From assembly GCA_040954595.2 (NCBI GenBank), contig CM082586.2:2666001-2730000 (forward strand): a DNA stretch of 64,000 nucleotides, in the 5' to 3' direction. Of the stretch, positions 1 to 12,000 are shown piece after piece. Origin of the DNA: Balanoglossus misakiensis (lineage: Eukaryota > Hemichordata). A model generated the notes under the pieces. The model ran no database searches. It had not been told where the DNA came from and saw nothing but the letters and a program-made list of their open reading frames with translations. The position numbers were made by a program, and so were the translations under genes. How positions within the stretch are numbered: position 1 is the stretch's first letter; each line of letters starts with the position of its first letter.

Positions 1-216
1 CAAATAAAAGGGAGTTGAAGAGACGACATTGTAACAAAATTCGGGGTACATCCTTACAGAGTCACATGATTAATGCTATTTCTTTCATAAGTGCTGTCAC
101 ATCGAGGAATCTCACAGCATTGTGCATGTAGTAAGCTTATATGATATAACACGGTGCATGACCTGAGGGTCGTGTGACATTTTCCGTATCAAATTATAAC
201 ACTTATTCTATCCCAG
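1..216 (+). other. intron of the CUB/LDLa gene
   Basis: Non-coding sequence ending in a pyrimidine-rich tract and AG at 215-216, directly before the first CUB exon. That exon is entered in phase 1, so an upstream coding exon must lie outside the window to the left. No other feature is visible. Confidence 0.7.
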
Positions 217-2987
217 CTTGTTCGGGCACCAAGTTTGTGAGCGTCCAGCCTGGTCAAACTATTTCCATAACATCGCCGAACTACCCGAACGACTACAACA
301 ACTACGACGCATGTTGGTGGCTAGTGAGCGCAGAATTCGGAGGCGTTCTACAGACTTACTTCACGGACTTTGAAACGGAAGCTGGTTACGACTTCGTTGC
401 TATCGGTCACGGTCCCTTCCCAAATTCAAGTTCAGAAGTCATCAGGGCATCAGGCGTGGGTCTTCCTGATGACTGGCAATCTCCAGGGTCTCAGATATGG
501 ATTACCTGGAATACAGATGGATCAAGGACATTCAAAGGCTGGAATCTCTCTGTCAGTCAAGACACGGTAGTGTCAACAGGTATGTGGCTGTCATCTGGAG
601 TTTGCAATGCATCCATTTCAAATCTCGGAAAGGCGCTACGTTGAGTGTCAACTAGAAGTGTACTACTTTAAAATATTGCTCGTAAAAACCGACATCGTAT
701 TGTTTTGTCGACAACTGCATACAATACAATATTGGACTATTTTGGCCACACTAACAGACTCGTACTCTGTGTTTTATTGTCAGATATTGTTTATACTACT
801 GTAACAGACGAGCACGATTATACTGCTAATACTGGAAATTGTGGTAAGATAACATGCCTATTATATTAGGGGTCAACAATTGTCCACCTGTTTTGATGCA
901 AGTTGACATAAAGCTGAGTTCTGCCTTGACGCAAAAAGTCTGATTCGAGGGTTGTCAATATGCACGGCGACCAGAAACTGTCGATACATTTTGGCCTTAC
1001 CACTTGACTCTCAAAATATAACCAATCTGCCCTACATTTCATATGTATAATATATATTTTGATGTTTTTCATTGCTGTTTTTTTTTCACTTTTTGAAATA
1101 ACCTTGCACTTCAGTGTTCACTTCAACTGGCGTGCCTACAGAGGGCGGTGTCGCAGGCTGTTCAGGAACAAACTACCTAAACGTTCCCTCGGGAGAGTCT
1201 GTCTTCATAACTTCGCCAAACTACCCAGACAACTACAACAATTTTGACAATTGCCAGTGGGTTATCAGCATCAGCAGCGACGCCGAAGGCTTTCTTTTTA
1301 CTCATTTCGTGGATTTTCAAACGGAAGCAGGATACGACTCGATCACTATTGGTTGGGGTTCAGATCCTGACGATGAAGACTCACAAATACTGACAACATC
1401 GGGTCCTGTCTTACCAAACGATTTGAGTTTCCCGGGATCTCAGATTTGGGTAAAATGGCAGTCGGATAGTTCGCGGACACACAGAGGCTGGAATCTTGAA
1501 ATCAGTCTACCGGGTAGGTTGTGTAGCATTTTGGGACGAATAAATCTCCTTCCCAAATTATCATAGTTCCATTTTTGGTCCAGAAAGTTTCAGAGAACGT
1601 GCACGATATCACAATATGGCCGTGTGTCCCGAAGGTTGTTGAGTTTTTCATGAGAGACTGTAATTTACACTTATTCTATTCCAGCTTGTTCGGGTACCAA
1701 GTTTGTGAGCGTCCAGCCTGGTCAAACAATTTCCATAACATCGCCAAATTACCCGAACAACTACAACAACTTCGACGAATGTTGGTGGCTGGTGACCGCA
1801 GAATTCGGAGGCGTTCTCCAGACTCACTTCACGGACTTTGAAACGGAAGACAGTTACGACTTCGTCGCCATTGGTCACGGTCCCTTCCCAAATTCAAGTT
1901 CAGAAGTTATCAGGGCATCAGGCATGGGTCTTCCTGATGACTGGCAATCTCCAGGGTCTCAGATATGGATAAAATGGGATGCAGATGGATCAGGGACAAA
2001 CCGAGGCTGGAATCTCACTGTCAGTCAAGACACGGTAGTGTCAACGGGTATGTGGCTGTCATCTGGAGTTTGCAATGCATCCATTTCAAATCTCGGAAAG
2101 GCGCTACGTTGAGTGTCAACTAGAAGTGTAATACTTTAAAATATTGCTCGTAAAAACCGACATCGTATTGCTTTGTCGACAAATGCATACAATACAATAT
2201 TGGACTATTTTGGCCACACTAACAGACTCATACTGTGTGTTTTATTGTCAGATATTGTTTATACTACTGTAACAGACGAGCAAGATTATACTGCTAATAC
2301 TGGAAATTGTGGTAAGATAACATGCCTATTATATTAGGGGTCAACAATTGTCCATCTGTTTTACTGCAAGTTGACATACAGCTGAGTTCTGCCTGGACGC
2401 AAAAAGTCTGATTCGAGGGTTGTCAATATGCACGGCGACCAGAAACTGTCGTTACATTTTGGCCTTACAAATGAACCACTTGACTCTCAAAATATAATCA
2501 ATCTGCCCTACATTTCATATGTATAATGCATATTTTGATGTTTTTCATTGCTGGTTTTTTTTTCACTTTTTGAAATAACCTTGCACTTCAGTGTTCACTT
2601 TAACTGCCGTGCCTACAGAGGGCGGTGCCTCAGGCTGTTCAGGAACAAACTACCTAAACGTTCCCTCGGGAGAGTCTGTCTTCATAACGTCGCCAAACTA
2701 CCCAGACAACTACAACAATTTTGACAATTGCCAATGGGTTATCAGCAGCGACGCAGAAGGCATTCTTTTGACTCATTTCGTGGATTTTCAAACGGAACCA
2801 GGATACGACTCAATCACTATTGGTTGGGGTTCAGATCCTGACGATGAAGACTCACAAATGCTGACAACATCGGGGTCTGTCATACCAAACGACTTGAGGT
2901 CCCCAGGATCTCAGATTTGGGTAAAATGGCAGGCGGATTTATCGCAAACACATAGTGGCTGGAATCTTGAAATCAGTCATCTCGCAG
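195..2987 (+). repeat. tandem segmental duplication of a two-CUB module
   Basis: A block of about 1.47 kb is present twice: roughly 195-1513 and 1663-2987. It holds a type A CUB exon, its intron and a type B CUB exon. The introns (580-1114 and 2048-2591) are nearly identical base for base, which is unusual for non-coding DNA and points to a recent duplication. A third type A exon at 3195 has a diverged upstream flank, so it is an older copy. Confidence 0.85.
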
Positions 2988-5900
2988 GTGAGCTGTTTGA
3001 ATATTGGGATGAAAAAAAAATCACTTTCCCAAGTTTTGTTTTGCCTCGTATATGCATATGTGTAGGCCTACTTCCTTTGAGACATCGATGGGTCCGAAGA
3101 CTTTCAACATATTGTGAATGTTTGCCATATATGACCACATGTCCTGAATGCTGTGTATCATTTCCCTGTCATACTGTATCTTTTATTTCTACAGCTTGTT
3201 CGGGGACTAGATTTGTGAGCGTCCAGCCTGGTCAAAGTATTTCCATAACATCGCCGAACTACCCGAACAACTACAACAACTACGACGAATGTTGGTGGCT
3301 GGTGACCGCAGAATTCGGAGGCGTTCTCCAGACTCTCTTCACGGACTTTGAAACGGAAGACAGTTACGACTTCGTCGCCATTGGTCACGGTGCCTTCCCA
3401 AATTCAAGTTCAGAAGTTATCAGGGCATCAGGCATGGGTCTTCCTGATGACTGGCAATCTCCAGGGTCTCAGATATGGATAACCTGGAATGCAGACAGGT
3501 CAAACACACGCAGAGGTTGGAATCTCACTGTCACTCACGATGCAGGTCAGTAGTGTAACTCATTTTTCGCCATTGTGGTTCGTTGTACCTGGCTCTTTGT
3601 TCCATAAACTTTATCAATAAGTAATGTTTGTAACACGACGACAGCTCATGCACAAATCTGGAGTATATACACTCTCTATGATTGACAGGTATAGTTACCA
3701 CCACTCCAGCGATTTCTTGCCATGGGCTGTTCCAGTGTAGCAATGGCTGGCAGTGTATCCCACTAGAACAACGCTGTGATGGAATCGATGACTGCGAAGA
3801 TGGCAGTGACGAAATATGTAGTAAGTTAATAAAGGAATACAGTCACTTCTGATTTACATATGCCCATATATGGTCAACAAGTGTGTGTCTTAATCTTCAA
3901 ATGGTCATGTGGTTACCCACTTTTTTCTACTTTTTTTCAGTTTAACCTTTTCGAATTTTGCCTGTTCAGAGGTCCAACTTTACCATGGAAAACAATGGAT
4001 ATAGAACAAACCATGGTGGTGAAAGGTTAAGCCCTTTCTTCCCTTTTATGTTACAGGTTGTTCTGGCACTGAAATTATACACGTTCGGCCAGGTAGACCA
4101 GTGTCCATCACATCGCCCAACTATCCCCAAGACTACAACAACGATGATGACTGCCAGTGGTTGATCAGTACTGACATAGGAGGCTTTTTGCGAGTTCATT
4201 TCACTGATTTTTCCGCAGAATTAGGATATGACAATGTCATAATTGGTAACGGTTCAGATTTTAACGATTCCAGCACAGTAGAAGTTACGAGAACAGGTTA
4301 TAACATCCCACGCCCCTGGCATTCTCCAGGATTTCAGATGTGGATGAAATGGAAATCGGACGGGTCAGTGACCAAAAGAGGTTGGAATGTCACCATAAGT
4401 CACACAGGTAAATAGTTTGGAAACAGAGAAATCCAGTACCATTCCAAGATAGGTTCATTTAAATTAGCTTTCTGGTGGGTTTATAAATGTACATGTGCAA
4501 CTTTTAACTGTAAAACTTATGACCTGCAGACACTATAGCACCCAGTACACAGTGGCCGATTGCAACTGAGCATGTCACTGCGCATGTCACTGAGCTCTGC
4601 CGTGGACAATACCAATGTGGAAATGGCTGGCAGTGCATTCCATATGAACATGAGTGTGATGGAACCGTTGATTGTGACGATGGAAGTGATGAGCTCTGCT
4701 CAGGTAAGTCACAGCAATACAGTCATTTCTATTTCTCGTGTATCCATATATGGACAAAAGGGCATCTTCAAACGGCAATATTTTCGCGTGGTTATCAATT
4801 GGAAATCTGTGATTTGCTAGATCTCAACTTTCATCGATACTGATGATGATGAGCAGATTGTCATCGGTGACCGTGAACCTTTAAGTGACAATTCAGTTCC
4901 CTTTCTGAAAGTGAAGACCGGAAATGACAAGGACAAGTTTCTGACACGATCCAATCATGAAAACGGCATTCAAATTCTTTAAAACCAGCGCAGTTCTTCC
5001 TTGGGAATTAATGCATTAAGCTATAGGAAATAGTGAATGTTATTTTGTACTCTATAGATTGTTCGGGACAGAACTTCCTGAGCGTCCAGCCTGGTCAAAC
5101 GGTTTCCATAACATCGCCGTACTACCCGAACAACTACAACAACTACGAAACATGTTGGTGGCTAGTGAGCGTAGAATTCGGAGGCGTGCTCCAGACTCAC
5201 TTCACGGACTTTGAAACGGAAGCTGGTTACGACTTCGTTGCTATCGGTCACGGTCCCTTCCCAAATTCAAGTTCAGAAGTTATTAGGGCATCAGGCGTGG
5301 GTCTACCTAAAGACTGGCAATCTCCAGGGTCTCAGATATGGATAAAATGGAATACAGATCAAACAAGGGTGTATAGAGGTTGGAATCTCACAATCAGTAA
5401 CATTGGCGGTAGGCCTACACGTACTGGTAAGTATTTCACAATTTCACAACAGTGACCCGAACAGTAGCGCACAACACAGAAAGAAACTCGTTCTACCATT
5501 CTTATTTGCAGTTTCGATTGCGACAGAGCGACCCATAACCACACTCACCACGCCACAAGATAGTTCGTGCAAGGGAAAATTATATACGAGTGTTTTAATG
5601 GCTAGCAAAGTATTGCATATGAATACAGATGGAACCAAAGATTCTTCCTTTCTATATTACAGGTTGTTCTGGCACTGAAATTATACACGTACGGCCAGGT
5701 AGACCAGTGTCCATCACATCGCCCAACTATCCCCAAAACTACAACAACGATGATGACTGCCAGTGGTTGATCAGTACTGACATAGGAGGCTTTTTGCGAG
5801 CTGATTTCACTGATTTTGCCACAGAATTACGATATGACAATGTTACTATTGGATACGGTTCAGATCCTGACAATTTAAGCACATTAGCTGTTAGGAGAAC

Positions 5901-7122
5901 AGGTTATAACACCCCACGCCCCTGGCATTCTCCAGGATTTCAGATGTGGATGAAATGGAAATCGGACGGGTCAGTGACCAAAAGAGGTTGGAATGTCACC
6001 ATAAGTCACACAGGTAAATAATTTGGAAACAGAGAAATCCAGTGCGATTCCAAGATAGGTTCATTAAATTAGCTTTCTGGTGGGTTTATAAAATTAATGT
6101 ACATGTGCATGCCATGAAGACATGTTAGACCTCTGACTGCGGCAGATATAAATATTTGATGGGAACAAAAAAAATTATATTAATAGACGGGTCATCCACC
6201 GTTTATCCAGTATTATAGAGAAAAAAATAGTATATAGAAAGAACGGGAAAAATTTGTCTCCGAGTAGCGTAAGTGTACTTCCTGAATGTATTCTTAATGT
6301 GTGCTGCCTTCTCTCATTTTAACTTTTAACTGTAAAACCGATCACGACGGACCAACCCACAACCACACGCACCACGGCACCAGTTAGTTCGTGCGAGGGG
6401 AAATTCGAGTGTTTCAATGGCTGGCAGTGTATTCCATATGAATACAGGTGTGATGGAACCGAAGATTGTTTAGATGGGAGTGATGAACTATGCTACGGTA
6501 AGTTGACCAGTCTTACTAGGGTCGTCGAGCGCCCTCATTTAAAGGCCCTCAACGAACCTCGCTTACAACAAGATGTTTGATTTTGATTACAGACTGCCCC
6601 GGTCCAAACTACATCAACGTCCAGCATGGCGAAACAATCATCGTGACGTCACCGAACTACCCTAACAACTACAACAACGACGATTTTTGCATGTGGATTG
6701 TCATGACTGACGCGGGTGGCTTTCTCCAGACCCAATTCCTTGAGGTTCTCACTGAAGTTAGTTTCGACATTGTCGAAATTGGCCACGGAATATATCCCGG
6801 TGACGTGGGTACAGTGTCGGTCTGGACATCAGGTCATGACGTTCCCGATGACTGGCAGTCGCCAGGAAATGGTATGTGGATAAAATGGCAGTCAGATGGT
6901 TCAGTCACCGAGAAAGGATGGAAACTGAGTATCAGCGGCCATGGGGGAGGTGAGTAAAGTCAGCTATTAAGTGAGTGATGAAAAACTCAATTTCAAGATG
7001 GCGGATTTTTGTATAGGCCTATTACAGTGTAGTACGATCTCTACCATTTAGTACTGTATGTTTAACGTGCATTTCTACCTTCTATGTTTTCAGAGATAGA
7101 GAACACTTCCTCTTGGCCATGA
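217..7122 (+). CDS. multi-CUB / LDLa secreted protein, 3' part of gene
   Basis: Partial gene of 13 visible exons: 217-579, 1115-1513, 1685-2047, 2592-2987, 3195-3545, 3689-3820, 4057-4407, 4530-4703, 5058-5426, 5663-6013, 6384-6497, 6593-6949 and 7094-7122. Every junction is phase 1 with GT-AG ends. Together they encode about 1248 residues: nine CUB domains (ITSPNYP..YNN core, GWNL end) and three LDLa domains (exons starting 3689, 4530, 6384; C-D-G and DGSDE motifs). The order is CUB x5, LDLa, CUB, LDLa, CUB, CUB, LDLa, CUB, then a short tail ending ENTSSWP and TGA. No membrane segment follows, so the product is probably secreted, but the signal peptide is off-window. Each CUB has only the first cysteine pair; the second is missing in all nine. 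The CUBs fall into four sequence types (A at 217, 1685, 3195, 5058; B at 1115, 2592; C at 4057, 5663; D at 6593). Function is unknown; CUB/LDLa arrays usually bind proteins or carbohydrates outside the cell. Confidence 0.88.
4040..6109 (+). repeat. second duplication: type C CUB exon with flanking intron
   Basis: The type C CUB exons 4057-4407 and 5663-6013 are nearly identical over most of their length and lie 1606 bp apart. The downstream introns also match: both continue through TTTGGAAACAGAGAAATCCAG to a TACATGTGCA stretch. The second copy is then interrupted by about 210 bp (around 6110-6321) that the first lacks, after which the CTTTTAACTGTAAAAC match resumes. Confidence 0.8.
5512..5650 (+). 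pseudogene. degenerate LDLa exon inside the CUB/LDLa gene
   Basis: After a good acceptor (TTATTTGCAG ending 5511) comes sequence clearly related to the LDLa exon at 6384-6497, including the TAGTTCGTGC start and the GAGTGTTT.AATGGCT core. It carries an insertion of about five bases near 5580, a TGG to TAG change (GGCTAGCAA) and a deletion at the CAGTGT cysteine. The DGSDE end is missing and there is no donor before the next CUB exon at 5663. Including it would frameshift and stop the protein, so I treat it as skipped. Confidence 0.75.
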
Positions 7123-7585
7123 AACACCATTCATCAAAACGAGATGCTTCTGAATACCAAGTGGCATAGGATCTTCTCCAGAGAAGTTTACAACTTCATA
7201 ACGTCATCCAGATAACGCTTGAAATGTAATCCTTAACTATAATTCATACTTTTATACTAAACTGTCCCTTCATTTATTTTACCAATAACCTTTTGAAAGG
7301 TTTAACAAACAAAATGTATTCTTGTAGACGTAATCTTGGTATAACTTCATGTACTGAATTACATTTGGTTGATTGAAATTAATGTTAACACAGACAACCA
7401 CATCAGTACCACAGTAAGACAAAGGACGATGTCACTACGATTTTAGGACTGAATATGCTATTGGAAATTATACTACATGTATTACTTTTTTTCTTGGAAA
7501 ATATACTCGATTCATACGGCGTATATAGGTTCGCAATTAGTTAGTTTTGGAGATTAGGAGGATGTTTGTCATTTTCAGTAGATTC

Positions 7586-7591
7586 AATAAA
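7586..7591 (+). terminator. AATAAA polyadenylation signal, CUB/LDLa gene
   Basis: First AATAAA hexamer downstream of the TGA at 7120-7122, giving a 3' UTR of about 0.47-0.5 kb. The UTR sequence between shows no coding potential. Confidence 0.5.
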
Positions 7592-7628
7592 GCATGTTGG
7601 AACTGGTTCATGTCCAATAGCGTAACTT

Positions 7629-7672
7629 TGTTGTTGTGTGTGTGTGTATGTGTATGTTGTTTGTTTGTTTGT
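7629..7672. repeat. TG/TTTG-rich simple repeat
   Basis: Run of TTG, TG and TTTG units between the convergent 3' ends of the CUB gene and the GPCR. The rest of 7592-7945 is unremarkable and presumably holds the GPCR 3' UTR. Confidence 0.7.
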
Positions 7673-7945
7673 ACAGGATCTGCGTCTTGAAGAGAAATTA
7701 TAGGTCATGTTTCATAAAAACATACACGCTCAAGTACTACAAAGATGATGAGAAGTAGTCACGTTGGATAGGTGGCGCTACACCAGCATGAGGTCATGCA
7801 GATTTTCAGATGGTGCAACAGGTGGCATCGTTGCGATGAAGACAAAGAACCCTGTTTGCCTTTGTTGTCGAACCCAGGTGCGTCAGATCTTGGTCGCCTA
7901 TAATTACCGTTCACAAAAGTAGATGGCGTGCATTCGTGATCAACT

Positions 7946-9061
7946 TCACGTGACAGTTGAGGCCACGACCGAGACTTGCGTCGCCTGTGTTGTTGACGCG
8001 TTCGTCCTGTTCGTTAACGTCATCACCGTTGTCTCCGGGGCCACCTTCGACTTCCGGAAGAAACACGGGAAGAACTTCACGAACTCTTTCCGGAAATTCT
8101 CGTTGAAGTAAGCGTACAGGACGGGGTTGATGCAGCTGTTACAGAAGGACAGCATGATGGTCACGTTGGCAGGGGTGTTCGAAAACAGCAGGGCGTGAAA
8201 AGGTGGGTTTGTCTCGTGTGAGTAATATATTTGCAGGGAGTACAAGGGTCCCCATGTGACTGCAAACTGAACGACAACAAAACTCAACATCTTCACCGCT
8301 TTCTTCTTATTGCGGCTCGAGGAATTGGTCGGGGATTTTCCAAACCATAATGTTTTGATCATGATGCCATACAGGATACCTAGTATGAGTAGGGGTATGG
8401 CGTAGAGAACGAAGAAATATTCAACTCGCAACCATTTGTCGATGTCGTCATCCAGAGGTGCGCAGACCTTAGCCAGCACCAGGGTTACGTTGCCAACAGT
8501 CGCTGTGCGAGTTACTATCCCTAAGTTCGCGTGGACTTGAATGGAAAACAGGGAACAGGCGAGCCAGACAAGGCCACAGCATAAGACGGCTTGCCGAACC
8601 GTGATTTTGGGCTTGAGTGGATGGACGATGGCCCTGTATCGGTCAGCGCCGATGCATATCAAGGAGAACGTGGTACCACAGAGGGCGCAACTGTGTAGGA
8701 AGGAGGTGAAGAAGCAGAGCCCTGGGTCGCTCATCGTCCTTCCGTACGCGAAGTCGGCGATGTGAATCGGCACGAAGGCGATGCCGATAATGAGGTCCGA
8801 TATAGACAGCGACACGATGAACACATTGGTGGCAGAGTTCCTCAGTTTAGGCTGGCGGATCACTGCCATGACGACCCACAGGTTGCCGGTGATAATCAGA
8901 ACCATGAATATGACGCTGATGATGGTGGTTGCCAAGGGAGGCGTGTTCATCCTGGCGATAGCGGCAGAGAACGACATCCTCCATTGCAAGTGCAATTCTT
9001 CTTCGCTTGGTCCCGGAGCTTGTGTGACGTTACCGACTGTGCTAGTTATGAAGTCAGTCAT
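7946..9061 (-). CDS. class A (rhodopsin-like) G protein-coupled receptor
   Basis: Single-exon coding region of 371 residues with seven hydrophobic segments, acting at the plasma membrane. Class A landmarks are present: GN in TM1, SISDL in TM2, Cys 3.25, DRY followed by RAIVHP at the end of TM3, W in TM4, P in TM5, FAVTWGP in TM6 and NPVLY in TM7. A short helix 8 with Cys (FPCFF) follows. An ECL2 cysteine (KVCAPL) can pair with Cys 3.25, and an N-glycosylation site (NVT) lies near residue 11. Counting back from DRY, position 3.32 is His, not Asp, which argues against a biogenic-amine receptor. The RAIVHPLKPKIT loop resembles neuropeptide receptors of the NPFF/GPR83 kind, but the ligand cannot be assigned. 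The ATG at 9061 gives the full extracellular N-terminus. A splice acceptor just upstream implies a non-coding 5' exon elsewhere. Confidence 0.92.
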   Translation of the reverse strand: MTDFITSTVGNVTQAPGPSEEELHLQWRMSFSAAIARMNTPPLATTIISVIFMVLIITGNLWVVMAVIRQPKLRNSATNVFIVSLSISDLIIGIAFVPIHIADFAYGRTMSDPGLCFFTSFLHSCALCGTTFSLICIGADRYRAIVHPLKPKITVRQAVLCCGLVWLACSLFSIQVHANLGIVTRTATVGNVTLVLAKVCAPLDDDIDKWLRVEYFFVLYAIPLLILGILYGIMIKTLWFGKSPTNSSSRNKKKAVKMLSFVVVQFAVTWGPLYSLQIYYSHETNPPFHALLFSNTPANVTIMLSFCNSCINPVLYAYFNENFRKEFVKFFPCFFRKSKVAPETTVMTLTNRTNASTTQATQVSVVASTVT

Positions 9062-9076
9062 TTTTACCGGACACTG
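9062..9076 (-). other. splice acceptor and 5' UTR just before the GPCR start
   Basis: On the minus strand a T-run ending in CAG (9076-9074) precedes the ATG by 12 bases. This looks like a 3' splice site, so the GPCR transcript probably starts at an unseen upstream exon in the gene-poor region to the right. Confidence 0.5.
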
Positions 9077-12000
9077 AAAAAAAATGATAGTTCATAAGTT
9101 AAAACCTGGAGTTTTGCCATGTCGTTTCACGCGCCGTGACGTCAGTGCAGACGCATGCGTATCGTATCTACATTTTGCTACTGGATTACACTTCCTAACC
9201 ACGTTCCGCAAGTCCCGCCAGCGCATCCATCTGCTCATATATTTATTTACAGTCGCTCTTGCGTCAAATATCATTTCAGGATAAACAAACGCCAGAATTT
9301 GCGCCTTTCCACAAGTCTGTATTGTGCCACGAAACACACGCATTATCTTCCCAGCACATCAAACAAGCAGCTGTTCCAACATCAGGACAATTAATGACGA
9401 CAATTAGAAGACTCTTATGCGTCTATTGGTTTTTGCCTTCGCGTAGAGCACTCTACTAATGCGTTCGTGACACTCCGAATTATTGAGCTATTGCAAAACT
9501 TTCTTTACAGTACACTTCACAGAAAACTCAATTTACTTACATTCCAGCAACTTCAAAGTGGACTTGCTTTTAAGTTGTGAAACTGGCGACAATTGATGGT
9601 TTTCCTTCCTTATTCAATCTCAAGCCCCGTCTGGAAGAAAAAGCGTGTCGTGTGCAATATGTTACCTTTATAAATGCGTATCGTGTTGAGGGAACTGGCA
9701 TTAGTGGATGGCGTTGAAATAACATGACAACAATATTTTGGTTTGGGAGTCAATTCGAGACACCCTTGTCAATTCTTGTTCTTGTCATTATCAAAACACA
9801 TCTTATTATGCCTAATGAGAAGTTGAGTGTTCGTTGGACCAGCAGTTATCCGCTGAAACATCTAACTCCATTCAATTCATCCGTTTGTTCAGTTTGGATT
9901 TAAATATATTTTCTAAAAATAAATCCTGATCATTAATACAAGTGCTACGACGCATGATGATTTCCAATGGTGTACTCTAATGGAACACTTGTAGAGGCAC
10001 TTCCCCACACAAGCTCTGTAATTAACTCATTTCTCGGAAATGCGAGAATTGAGTATTCCGATACCATTCTCAAGCTACGCGTGTCACTGCTCAAATTGAA
10101 TCGCCAAACTAGCACTTCTTCAGATAAAAAAACACGCCATCCAAGCATTCAAGTCGATAAATTGTGAGTGGTTTGTTTTTCAATCATTAATGAGGCCATC
10201 ACGTAGGGCCATACTCGTGACTAGCATCATCAGTGAAGTAACCAAGTTTTATGGAAGAAAGGATGTACATGACTGTATGCATGTCGCTTACCGTCTAATT
10301 TCTATCGCTGTCTAACTTCCACTAGATTAAGAGTTATTGGCAAGTCTTTGTAGCTATCTGATAATTGTACAGCCTATCTAATGATTGTTATTCGCGTCCT
10401 GATAGGCGAAGTTCCGTCGGGAAAATCCATTGCGCGCAATCAACAAACCCCGCGACCCGCGTAACACGTTTTACCACTTTACGTGACAAATCAAGAGAAT
10501 TGCGTTATCTCCATCGGCGGCGCAGTAATTTACAAATAGCTTCTTCCTGTCTCAATGCTCACGAGATTGGAAGATAAAATTAAACGTTTAACAATTTAAC
10601 TTGTCCCTTGGTCTATCATAATGATTTCATACTGTCCAAACTGACATCATGTGGGTTAGGTACTTAATGTGCTTTTGCTTATGTTCCCAGGAGAGCAACA
10701 ATGGCCAGATATATTTTGTCTGAAATCCCGCATCGATATAAATCAAGATCTCAAGGTCAGTACAATCCAGCTGTAATTTTGCGAACGATTTAACGCAGAA
10801 TAGTTTGACCCTATTAACGCTAATATTTCAATATTCTTACAACATGTACAAAACTAACTGGATTCTCTGATATACTCCCTAAAATACGCTGAAATCTGCC
10901 AAATTAATACAAAGTTCAAGGCTCCCCTGCTCTTGGTCAGGTACATGACGCAAATCTACCACTACATCGTGAACTGAACCCATGATAACAAAAAGCCTCT
11001 TAAATATCATAGTTATTGTTAATTCTATGGCGCTATAGTAATCTCATCTGTTAAACAAGGCACATTTCTTTATGAGCGGCAACAGATGTCTGCTACAATG
11101 ACCTTGGTATTCAATATAGATAGCCACCATTCTTTGGATTGGCCTTGCAACCCTACATATAGTTATATGAACGTCATAGATTGAGCTGAAGTTCTAATCC
11201 CTATGTATTACAAGTATGGCTATTTAATATATAAGTAAACGAGTTACTCTTTGCCAGAATTGTGCCTTCCGTGGTTCAGGGTCTTTGTATCCATCTGAGC
11301 ATTAATTGATAATCAGGCTATTCTTACGGAGATTATCAGTTGATGAAGCCATGCATGGTGGAAACTTAGGTCGAATAACATCAGCTTCTTACTTTTGACA
11401 TTTAAGTTTCACGTCTGTACATTGCGGATTACCAAAGGATCTGTTCCAAACTGTGTATGCGGACATTACTTTTAGTATATTACCAGCTAGTGATTTTGGC
11501 GCCCAACTTCAAGCCCCATAATTACCATGGAAATCCGTCCCTTCACGCGCATTATTAAAGGAGCTATGGGCTCGTGAATTTAATCGCCCATTTCCGTGGA
11601 AAAGCCGCATTCATGAACTTGACATTCAATCCGTTTTTAAATATCTACCACCAACCTAATTGTATCGGAACTGTCGTCACCACAAATAATAATATTTCTC
11701 AACGACGCGTTGAGCTTACCGCAGTTTTCATATTGCAAGGAACATACTATAAGATTTGGCTACTGTATTACACTCCATCCTTGTTTATAGTCTAGTTTTC
11801 GTTCCAAGTAATTGGTAATGTAATATCGACTTTGAGATCTGCTCCACATGGAATGGAGTTTAAACTATAAAACCCAATAAGCGCCAAATACAATCAAACT
11901 TTGCGTCATACGTTGAAGTAGTTGGAAACCGCTCATCTTCGTTCATCATTTTATCCCCATAATTGTTCAAAGTAATAATCGAGAGATAATTGGCAAATCT

